From: Bimastos eiseni
Taxonomy: Eukaryota > Annelida > Clitellata > Crassiclitellata > Lumbricidae
Assembly: GCA_959347315.1 (NCBI GenBank)
Contig: OY365810.1
Coordinates: forward strand, 1,354,334 to 1,418,333
Length of the DNA: 64,000 nt
Reading direction: 5' to 3'
Shown in pieces: positions 1-10,200 of this stretch; within the stretch, counting starts at the first letter, position 1; the number at the start of each line of letters is the position of its first letter. The position numbers were made by a program, and so were the translations under genes. The notes beneath the pieces are model-generated. The model ran no database searches, was not told the origin of the DNA, and worked only from the letters and a program-made list of their open reading frames with translations.

Positions 1-33
1 GTATTTGACTTTGAACTTAACTATTGACATTGA

Positions 34-1778
34 ATGATTAGATCAGCTGGTTTGATTGTTCTGTAACCGTGATTATTCTGAACATTACGTTACAATAGAT
101 AAGCTTGAACAATATATATATACAGATCATTATTATACATTCAGATTAGCTTAACATTCGCTAATACAGACAGTATACGTTCTGTCAGTCACTCGCGTAG
201 TATCTAGCATTTACAGTCTGCCCACATTCTAGGGATACCTTGAGTGGTCAGTAGCTAACCAATCAAAGTAGTCTTTTCTAAGATAGACCAGTTTCCTCTT
301 TGGCTGAGGAAAGTCACTTATAAGCTACAGCACTATTAGGAACGGGGCAGTCTGACTTCCAAAATTATCAGGTATCATAGTACGTCAGATCTGTCTATTA
401 TAATATACATAATTTATTAATAACTTAGCTTCATATTCAAATCATAATTATAGTGTTCGGACCTCTAGCATCTCACATCATAATCACTTCGTGAGTATTT
501 GTATCGCTCTGTATTAAACCATCATATATATGTTATTATTATAGCTATTCCGTGTTCAATAAAGATAGTTTGCATCTGAACTATCTCTTCATTTGTAGCT
601 AGTTTTCCCTAACATAATCTAACTTATTAAGCATCTAATATAATAGTAGAGCTAGTTTTAGTAGAACCCACAGCGTTCTTACAGTTCTAGTGTTCTCAGT
701 GTTTGGTAATCAGTGTATGTTGCTAAGCACAGGTGGTAGCAGTGCATGTTTCTTCTGGAAGGAAAGGATTAAAGACATCGATTCATTGTAAGAAACGATT
801 AATTCACAATCCGTAAACCTATGTTTGCAAATTCTAGAATCGAAAGTTTCTAAAGCAGAGGTTATCCATAAAGCTGAGAATTATAAGTTCTTTTATTATA
901 TATGCGTGACGCTACAGAGGTTATCCATATATATTAGACGAAGAATAGATCACTCTAGTTGCACTGAATCATTCAACGGAGATCGTAGGTTGAGGAAGCT
1001 GTCGAACTGCTAGATGTTTTTTTGTGTATATTCGATATAAAAATCTCGGCAATATTTATCGGCAAGATGAGGATTCAATTTTGAAGGTAAGATATCGGTG
1101 TTAATACAAGATATTTTTTAATCTGATGTGTTAGGCTTATATATCGACGGATTTGAGTCAGATAACGCATATCTTGAGGAGTTACCGGGGTACCAATATG
1201 TGCTGTGTAACAGACATATACTGTAACACACTTACATGTATACAAAATTTAAATCTGGGTACATCTAGATGTGCATAAATGCATAAATAATTATATATTC
1301 ATAAAATAATGGGATCAAACATTTATGTAGCGCCCTTTCAGCTATCTACTGCGGGGCGCTCTCTGCGTTGGCCTTCATAGAGTCCAATTTTAAATGTCAC
1401 AGTGAACAAGTAAAAATACATCTACTATAAATTAACTCTACAAAAGGATATGAGCAAGAAATAAATATATTAATACAGATTGCAGTTACTTTTCCTGAAA
1501 TGTCTGGCGACCGAAGTCATAAGGCAATTCATTTTTGAGACATAATTGCCGTTAATTAGTTAATCAGATTGCAGAGTGTAATTAGATGTTCGGATATTTG
1601 TGAAGGCAGTTACAAAAAGTTGGGACTGAGGAGCATTATTAAAAGAAAATGATCAGTTCTTGCTTCAAATAAATTAGCTTGTTGGCAGTGTTTAAAGTGT
1701 AAAAAGAAGTACCTGGACGCTAGTGTCAAAGAGTTGAGAAGTAATATAAAAGACTTCAAAGACAGATCACCAACATAA
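34..1778 (+). pseudogene. Dead paralogue of the predicted secreted cysteine-containing protein
   Basis: The intact relative is at 62,089-63,210. The ATG at 34-36 opens a signal-peptide-like sequence (MIRSAGLIV), which is split by a solo LTR at 62-683 and resumes as LVFSVFGNQ. A TAA at 789-791 stands where the right copy has CAA. The second-exon equivalent ends at the donor at 1,087 (ILK then gtaaga). The third-exon equivalent (1,575-1,778) has TGA at 1,650-1,652 where the right copy has TTA. The CWQCLKCKKKYLDAS motif and the final TAA at 1,776-1,778 are kept. Three independent lesions make this a pseudogene. The family is not one I recognise. Confidence 0.75.
62..683. mobile_element. Solo LTR (622 bp) with 4-bp target duplication
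   Basis: The segment begins TGTAACCG and ends TTCTTACA, giving TGTAA...TTACA inverted ends. It is flanked by GTTC at 58-61 and 684-687. The right-hand paralogue (around 62,108-62,120) has the uninterrupted site with a single GTTC, which confirms the boundaries. A TATA-rich stretch near 110-121 and AATAAA at 558-563 fit an LTR promoter and polyadenylation signal. A 4-bp duplication fits Ty3/gypsy or BEL elements. No internal region is present, so it is a solo LTR formed by LTR-LTR recombination. It does not resemble the gypsy LTR at 7,315-7,742. Confidence 0.85.
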
Positions 1779-2442
1779 CGAATGGATGACGACAAAATAG
1801 TCCACGTACTATGGGCTAATGACCAAAAATTATTATTTGTCCACCGTAGGCCCTATTCGGTAAAACAGAAGTTGGAATAATGATAACTATGATGCCTGAA
1901 TAGAAAACAGATTATGGAACGAAATTCTTCCAAAATGGAGGTTGGGTTGATCAAAATAGGCCTAGTTCTCGATAAACTGTATTTGCAAGCATTACGATAA
2001 CCAATCCAACTTCAATTTGAATAAACTGGCCTACAATGGGCGAGAAATAACATTTGGTATTGAACCTTTTGTCAGTTAACCATTGTTGTGATTTAATGCG
2101 CACAGATATTTCATTGCAAAGAAGGTAAAAATCTATAAAGCGCGAAGGGCGACATTTTTTGGCGTACTTTGTATGCCTTTGCAGAGGTGCGTGACCTAGT
2201 TACTTATTAAATAGCTTGAATTGCTGTCTGATTCAAATACTTTTATTACTATGTCGGCTTCAAGAATTCAAATACCTGCCACAGCCATAGAATACAATGT
2301 CTTGCTGCGGATAACGTACAGTAACCGTTCTGTATACTGTATGACCGGGATAAGGAAGCATCACTTGATATTCAAGAGATACGCTTAGTTATAGTAGAAT
2401 TTCTTCAACAGTGTTTAAATATTAAGCTTATAGATGCACAGT
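1779..2442. other. Intergenic, nothing recognised
   Basis: No open frame, repeat end or RNA-like fold is recognised here. The sequence is shared with 63,211-63,917. Confidence 0.4.
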
Positions 2443-2450
2443 GTAACAAG

Positions 2451-2906
2451 CAGGCCCGTATCCAGAGGCAAAATCAAGATGAGGTGAATATCGCCTCCCA
2501 GCTCTCCGAGATTGGTGGGCAAACAGCCCCTAACGACTAGGGTTCTGGAGGAGCGTCGAAAGCTCCCGCCGCGAGGTCCAGGACGGAGCCCCATAACGCT
2601 TTGCGATTTTGAACATCTGATATGGAGTGCATTGTGAGCTCTTCCTTGCCTCAAATTTGTCAACTATAATTTCGAAAGAAAAGTGCCTAAATCTCACCCA
2701 GCGGGGTCTGAGCGAAGGTCCAGGACGCTGCACGATTTTGAGCATTTGATACCAAAATAAAGTGCAATTTGGGCTCTTCTTTGCCTCAAATTTTAAAACT
2801 ATAATTTCGAAATATATGTTCCTAAATTGGATTTTTTTAAATTTTACGTCTTGAGATTTAAAACGAGGCAATTTCCTCGTCTTGCCTCCAAGTAGTTACG
2901 AGCCTG
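2451..2906. mobile_element. hAT-like MITE, 456 bp, with perfect 8-bp target duplication
   Basis: The left end reads CAGGCCCGTATCCAGAGGCAA and the right end, reverse-complemented, reads CAGGCTCGTAACTACTTGG, then AGGCAA, so the ends form an imperfect inverted repeat. The flanks are GTAACAAG at 2,443-2,450 and 2,907-2,914, identical over 8 bp. CAG-starting ends with 8-bp duplications are the hAT signature. The interior holds two diverged copies of a roughly 120-bp segment (each with a TTGCCTCAAATTT core near 2,648 and 2,783). There is no transposase, so it is non-autonomous. Confidence 0.85.
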
Positions 2907-3139
2907 GTAACAAGCAGTATGGATGGCATTTTATTGGGATCAAAAGCAAGTATCTGTTAATGAAGAATGCTTATTAAGACTGAAGCCTACTATGTTCACT
3001 TCGAACAGTTGTGTTCGCTAACTTAGCCCGTATCATATTCTCCGGTATACCTTTAATGAAACCAAGTGTAGGCTTAGACCTAAAATGTTTTCCAGTTTTA
3101 GATAATATATTTAATTTATCATTTTAGTTTCAATTAAAA

Positions 3140-3400
3140 TGTCACAGAATACGTTTAAATTTAGTCGGTTTAGACTTTAGAATATCAAAAAGTTTGTCAA
3201 ACAGAAGCACACTTACAGTGAGAGCAATGCACCGGAAATTATTGTTAAAGTAACTTCTACATAATCTCTTGAGTTCATTCTTCCTGGTACATCTTGGATC
3301 GTAAGCCGTGTTGCCGTAGGATGGATTGGATATTTGTCTCAATGCTGGGGAGTTTGTTCCAAAAAGGCGGGACATGAATGAATCAATCAATCAGTTTTTC
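3140..3400 (-). mobile_element. LINE reverse-transcriptase C-terminal fragment
   Basis: On the minus strand, around 3,315-3,385, a frame reads FWNKLPSIETNIQSILR, typical of the conserved tail of CR1/L2/Jockey-type non-LTR retrotransposon RT proteins. The fragment continues toward 3,140 but is degenerate. Its end is shared with 35,250-35,400, so the left edge of the tandem units falls inside this LINE tail. Confidence 0.6.
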
Positions 3401-3658
3401 CGGTTTCATTTTTTGGAGGTCAATTTTTTATTAAATGCATTTATCTTTTTGTCAAAAGATTAGTCCTCTTGGTTATGCCATTTCCATTCTATTTGCATTG
3501 TTTTTTGCCTGACGTGTAAGCATTATTCCACAGTTTGAGATCTATTTTAAAATGCAGTTTCTAGCATAAAAGTTTAGAGTTATTAGCGAATAATTATAGG
3601 TGTTTTAATTCGGGCATTTAGCTTTGTGCAAAACGGGTAGATTTGGCACTTCGACAAC

Positions 3659-3748
3659 ATGGCTTCGAAGAAAGCTTCCTCCATATTTTTTAACACATAC
3701 TTTGAAAGCCATCAATTAGTTGAAATTAGACAACCAGTAATGTCATAG
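3659..3748 (+). other. Conserved 29-codon upstream ORF
   Basis: A short frame starting MASKKASSIFF lies about 40 bp before the kinase exon 1 start and ends TAG at 3,746-3,748. Unit B keeps the same frame and stop (35,598-35,687) with two visible substitutions. It could be an upstream ORF in the leader. Its end offers a possible donor (gtaatg) in unit A, but B has gcaatg there and the phase does not fit exon 1, so I do not join it to the kinase. Confidence 0.25.
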
Positions 3749-3789
3749 ATGTTAAATTTGAATTGCTAACGTTTTTCAGATTCTTCATA

Positions 3790-4273
3790 ATGACTGTGGC
3801 CAAGATGTTTGCCACATTTTTTAGCACAGGAGCATCTGATAATTTCGACTCTGACTTTTTCAGCAAATATACAACAACTGATTTTTATTTGAGCAGAGGA
3901 GCATCTGGAAATGTGTACGGTCCAATTAAGACGAAGAAAATGCAAATGGCAATTAAACAAATTGCGTTCGCAGTTGGCAGAGTTACCGACGAATTCAAAA
4001 AGGACATCGAAATTAGGCAACAAATCTGGACTTCGCTTGAACATAAACACTTAACTAGAATTCACGCAGTTTTTCTCGGCCAACTTCCGAAAGGATTGTT
4101 CATTGTGATGGAATTCGCTGCTGGTGGTTCACTACGCGCAACCCTTGAATCTTTAGGGCCTGAAAATAGACTGCCGATTGATGTTGTGACAAACTGGGCA
4201 AAACAGATTGCAGAGGGAATGCTGTATTTGCATGAGAAAAACATTGTTCATAGAGACTTGAAATCTTCAAACA
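3790..4273 (+). CDS. Copy A exon 1: kinase N-lobe through HRD loop
   Basis: The exon follows gtttttcag at 3,771-3,779 and ends before gtgagtg at 4,274. It encodes the glycine-rich loop (first glycine replaced by Ser35), the ATP-binding Lys56, a hinge-like VMEFAAGGSL, NWAKQIAEGMLYLHEKN and the catalytic HRDLKSSN. The position expected for the alpha-C glutamate, aligned by eye with MLKs, appears to be Arg or Gln. The frame extends open upstream to 3,763, so the ATG at 3,790 is chosen as the first one inside the spliced exon. Confidence 0.85.
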
Positions 4274-7200
4274 GTGAGTGAATTCATCGAAATCTTCTCA
4301 ACTTCATTAACTGCGTTTTGTATTATTAATGTATATGCATTATGCAATGCCAATCGACGTTCGATTTTGGTCATAATAGTTATTGTGTGACGTGTTCTAA
4401 ATAAGACTCAAACAATGATGAATGGCATTGATGTGATCATCAAGTAGCGCTTTAAGAAATTGAATCGTTGATTTGTTGGCATTGAACAGCTCTAATCTAT
4501 GAAAATAGTACAGCCTAGCTAGAACCTGGCGATGTTTAATTCGTAAATTTTCTGCAAATACTACAAACGTTTTAGGCCTAGAAACAAAATCATATCGATC
4601 ATTAGACATCTATTGTAATTTTATTGTGTGCAGTTTTGCTGATGGATCCTTTCGATGCTAGTAACCCTCACAAGATGGTGACTCTGAAGATTGCAGACTT
4701 CGATGAAGTCAAAGAACAAGACCATACGACTACTATGTCATTTGTAGGAACATGTGCTTACATGGCACCTGAAGTTCTTCAAAACCAAAGGTTTTCCAAA
4801 GCCAGTGACGTATGGAGGTGAGTCTATCCTATTGCAGTGCATTCATATCTAATATTTATTTCCGTTGTTATGTTGCTCTACATTTGTAATAGGGGGCTCA
4901 CGGATTGCATCAAACGAGAAACGATTCAATCTAAAAATATGATCTGCATTATCTTGCCAGTTGGGGATCAGACGTCAAGGATCTCTATGAGACTGAGATG
5001 TGTAGGCCTAGTTATCGGATCGGATGCGACATGTTTCATAAAGTAGCAAAATATTCTTTACACACAAACTGATCATTATAGGCCTACGACTTAATTCTTC
5101 TTATGTCGGCATTCCATGCGTAGCCTCTGCGGGCAAAGATAAATTTCAGATAAATTTTATGTCATTTGACGACCAATTCGTCAGACGAAAATCTCTTTCA
5201 AACTTAACGGATTCTAGTTTTTACCAGAAGTCACACAATCTTAGGACTAAGACTAGGGACTACCATAAAAACTGTTTGTGGTTTGAAATAGACAATAGTC
5301 TTTTCTTTAATGGCGGCGCAACAAGAATCGTCATCAATAATAAGTATTGTGCTACGCCATGGTATACATGTAATATTTATGCAACATTCCATAATTTTAT
5401 CATACAAATTCGCTACATCATATGTTTTAACTAGACTTTACGGTGTGATCTTTATTTTTGTGTCGTTCAGGTATTGATAGATTACTTACTACTCTTGCAT
5501 TTTAGCTATGGAGTGGTGTTTTGGGAGATCCTATCTGGAGACATTCCGTATAGAGGTCTGGACCCACATACGATTATTCATAAATCTATGAGTGGGGAGT
5601 TGGATAATTTACCTGTAGGAGAGTTCATTCCAGAAGGTCACCAGCTTCTTCTTAGAAGTGAGTTGAAATTGTGTATTAGAAATTCTTCCTTCTTTATTGA
5701 GTTGCATGTAATTCAAATGAAAACGTCAACCCGGATGACTGAGGTACTAAATACAAAATTCAATTTTAATGGTGTACTTTAAATCTATCGTTCGCCCTAT
5801 ATGCAGTTCGTTAAATAAAGAATATAGCCTACTTAAACTTACTTAGGCCTTCTTACTAACTAACTTTCTTACTAAATTTATAGTAAGCAGTGGATTAACC
5901 ATAATTGATGTCCCGCGAACTTTGGTAAATTTACTCAATAAATACCAATCTGTATTCCACGGCATTATTTCACACCACAAGCCTTTTGGTATTTCTGTAA
6001 AATCTTCTGAAAAAATATAGTAATGATTGAAGTCATACTTGGCTTTGCTTGGCGAGCGATCCTTTTCGGTCGTATCTGCTCGTTCTGTTCAAGAACTGAA
6101 ATTGTGTATTGGATGTTCTGGATGCCCTGATTACGGTTGGTGTTTGTGTATTAGACAACTGTGCGAAGAAATTATCATTATAAATGGGAAATCTTAGGTT
6201 TTATTCTTCCATTTCGTCCTCTAAGATTTTAGCGTAATGGTTACATCATTCAAGCCTCCATCTAAGCGTGATTCTTTTAACAAATTCAGCTCCCGTTTAA
6301 AAATGATTATTTTCTCCAATCCAGCTTTCATTCAAGCATGGTTCTTTTCATCACTCCAGCTGCCATTTAAGCATTATTCTTTTTCTTTCACGGGAAGCTG
6401 TCTCGGTCGCCCGGGCTCTGGTAGAAAATGTAATAGTCCGGTACGGAGCTCCGCTGCAGATACTCACGGACCAGGGGACCAACTTTGAGAGTAATTTATT
6501 TCGAGAGATGTGTAGGCTGGAAGGAATAGACAAGGTCGGGAGCTCCAGTTATCATCATAGTGGGAATGGTGTAATCGAACGATTCCATCGAACGCTCAAT
6601 GCCATGCTTTGGAAGGTCAGAGAAATTGGGATGACTATCTGTCCGTTGTTCTGGCCGCCAATAGGGCGTAGCCGCACGAAGTGGTTGGCTTTACCCCGAA
6701 CTATCTGGTGTTCGGTCGGGAAGCCAGGGCACCGATAGACTTGGTCTATGTTATACCTTGGGACGTGGGACATGACGACTCCATGTATCCGATTTACGTT
6801 CGAGACTTCGCAGAACGCATGGAGGGCGTCTATCTTCTGGTGCGTGATCAGTCGAAGGTCGCCGCTGAGCTACAAAAACGGGCGTACGACCTACGCGTCC
6901 GTCCTGCAGACTTCGCACCAGGAGACCGCGTGTGGTACTCTCTCCACGTTTTTACCAGGGACGCAGTGCTCAATGACAACAAATGTACAGTGGACCATTC
7001 CTGGCTGACTGTCGTCGGGGACCTGTGAATTACCTTCTGCGTAAGTCGGCCAACTCACTGCCGTTCGTAGCACATATCGACAAGCTGCGCTTGTGTGCCG
7101 ACGTAGACGCTGGGCCTGTTGGCAGAGACGGAACCATCTTGCCTCCTTCTCCTGCTGTGATTGACAGACTACCTCAGCGTGTTATGCGTCGCCTGCGCGC

Positions 7201-10200
7201 TACCAGTGATGGCCGAGAGAGTTTGCTTCGAATTGTTTAGTAGTAAAGAAATGTTCTCCCTCTTCGTTTAACTTGTTCATTGATATTTTCTATGAATGCT
7301 GGGCCTTGGGGCCGTGTTATATTTTATTATATGTTAGCATTGATTACTGTGTGTGCTGCGGAACCATCGCAGGAAGTGGAATAACCCTAGGGACTTGATA
7401 CTCTCTTGTGAGGTGATTGCATCGTGATAAGGGGATATCTTTCCCTGTTTGTCTTCTTTAGTATTTCAGTGAACACTTTGGCCATCTTGTGTTTTTGGAG
7501 GAGTCTGTGAGCTGTTTAGTTCAAGAACAGAAATGATTAATTCTTGCCTTTGCGATAAGTTTGTAGTTAAGATCTTGCTGTTTGGGAGGAGGTTACTGTA
7601 TGTTGTGGATGAGCATTGCGCTGCTGTGTGGCAGAATTTTGGCTGGGACTGTCGTTAGGTCGTTGACAACAGTAATCTTTCTCATATCAGCGCCAACCAG
7701 CCAGACTTACATCGCGGATAGTCAGACCTTGGCAAAACAACACTGGAGGGGGGTGGCCTCCTGAGGGTACCAGAGGAAAAAGGGGAGGTGAACCAGAATT
7801 GCCACAGCCGACACCGAAGAAGAGTCGAATCGAGGTACGCAACAAATTGGAACGCAGAAGCGGGGTGAATTGCCACCCAGGCACCCCGAGTATGTTACAA
7901 ATTGGTGCACCAGAAGCAAGGTGTAACCGGTTTCGCCACAATACACTCAAACGTTTTAGGACTAACATGGCGATAATTAACTTCGTTAAACCTAGGATTA
8001 CCAAAAATGAATGAGTCAGTGTATTCGAGGCGCTTTTTGTGTTTTTGTGTTATTCCTAATCACATTAAGATGTAGCTGCTTAGATTGCGAACAACTTTTG
8101 AGCACATTAAGTATTTTACTGCAATATTTTAAGCCTTTCAGATTAGGTCTACTCAGTACATGTAGCCACACAATGGGCATCATGATACGCGTGCGCGTAG
8201 GCCTACTAGAATTTCTCAGAGGTGAGACTTTATCTTGCATGTATTAATAATAAATAATCATTAGTCGTCGGAGAGAAGTAATAACTAAACTCATTACGCA
8301 TCATTGTATACATGTAGAATGCTGGAAGCCGGTCTACGAGGAAAGACCGTCGTTCAACGACATTTCGTGTCTCCTATATCCTATAAGTATGTACACCTTT
8401 CGTTTTTTATGTAGAGTCAATATTTGACGTTATGGTCGATGTAATCGGGCTTTCATTGTGCCTGATATCATTTAATCTGCAGCTTATCACTCAGTCTTTG
8501 CATTGAACTAATTTAATAAACACTCTAGTACATTAGATGGGACACAATATTAAGCATGGGGTAAGCATAACGATGAATAGGATGTCTATCTTCTTCTTTC
8601 AGTTATCTGCTAAAGAGCAGGCTTGTGACATAGATAGTTCTTGACGCCTCTTCCTTTTTCTCCAACTCATTCTGTTACTCGCTTTCCTCTTCGTAGTTTC
8701 GTAAGGTTATCCATTATCCAGATCACTTAGCGTGTTCAGTCATTCCCTTCCTCTTGAGTTTCCCAGCATCCTTCCCTCCAATACTGTCAGCAGCAGACCC
8801 CTACATCGAAATATATGAGCATGCCAGCGGTGCTTCCTGTGTTCAAACGATTGTAGCAAAACTCCAAGTCCACATTTCAAAAGCATCTACTCTCTTTCTA
8901 TCCTCCTGCGTCATTGTCCAGCACTCTGCGGCATATGTTGCCAGTGGCCATATCATTGTATCCTGCTTCTGATGTCTTCTTCACAATATCCATCCTCGGA
9001 TATTGCGCTGCACAAGTATTTGAATTGGCTGACCTGTTCAGGTACTTACCCAGCAATCATTTCTTCGACTTTTTCGTTTTCTTTCTAGACATACACATGA
9101 GTTTGGGTATCTTAATATTTACTTTCATTTCATACCTCTGAATCCCATGAGTGGAAATAATCTTTAACAAATCAAGCGCATAAAGTGTGTATGTTCACCA
9201 GAGTGGCATTGTGACTGAATCCTGTGTGGATCACCGAATTCAACGGTTGACCCAACTGCTTGGTCGACGTTTATAGTAGTCTAACCAGTATTGTCCACCC
9301 ATTCTGGAAGAACATAGTCGCTCCATCGACCGGTCCACAACTCCACATGACATGTTAAGTGTGGTCCACATAATGCCGGATCCTTGAGCATCATTCTAGC
9401 CTTACGAGATTTATTGTTCAGTTGAGACTCAAGATGGTATTTGAAATTGACACGAAACCAGATTCGTATTATATTTGTCATTTTGGCGTTTGTTTTCCAT
9501 GTGTATCAACTCCTACGATCTCATGCGACTAATTAATGATGAAGGGACTTTGTTATGTGGCATATTTTCCATTGTATGATTGGCATCAAGTCTATGCCAT
9601 GTTCTGAGCATTTGTTTTACTGAATTCCTCACATGTTTGTGACTTTGAAAATATTGCAATATATGCCATGACTAATCCACTAGGAGACACACGAGGTGTG
9701 GCACTCTGCGTGTAATCATGGACTGTACCAGTTACGCCAGATAAAGGTCAGACGACGCCACCTATCAATTGACGCTGCTGTGACCCTCGTGCACTCATTT
9801 GTGTTAGCTCGACTGGATTACTGTAACGCTATTCTCATCGACCTGCCAATATACCGTACACGCAATCTCCAGTCCTTTCTAAATTGTGCCGCAAGAGTTG
9901 TTGTCAGTCTTCCGAAGTTATCGCATATCTCGATCTATTTGAGGGACACTGGGTGACGGTGGAGGACAGTTGTAGGGCGCTCTCTAAGTATTCATATACA
10001 TACATACATACATACATACATACATACATACATAGTAAGATTTTGAAGTAAGGTGTAGGCTATATTGATGATTCTCCAAAGAAGTGGTTAATATTTCGGC
10101 ACTCAATATGATCTATTTGAGGGACACTGGGTGACGGTGGAGGACAGAATCACCTTCAAGATCGGCCTCATGATGCATGCGGTCTTGATTGGTGCAGCCC

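Larger units (their letters stand above)
1..2520 (+). repeat. Left copy of a flanking duplicated block (partner 62,045-64,000)
   Basis: This stretch is collinear and highly similar to 62,045-64,000. The main differences are a 622-bp solo LTR present only here (62-683), a roughly 45-bp insertion in the right copy near 63,370, and scattered substitutions. It carries a dead copy of the small secreted-protein gene and the start of a hAT-like MITE. The offset between copies is about 61.4 kb, so the A and B units lie between two copies of this block. Confidence 0.9.

Noticed and set aside
1320..1470. Possible antisense LINE/SINE 3' tail (tagcgcccttt and ggggcgctc motifs); also 62,760-62,900
   Set aside because: Only a short hairpin-like tail is visible, too little to name an element.
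3766..4244. Antisense frames opposite kinase exon 1 (also 35,705-36,183)
   Set aside because: Shadows of the coding strand; no independent motif or conservation.
7743..7950. Possible gypsy primer-binding site and leader after the LTR
   Set aside because: The caccagaag-like repeats are suggestive, but no clear match to a tRNA 3' end could be established by eye.
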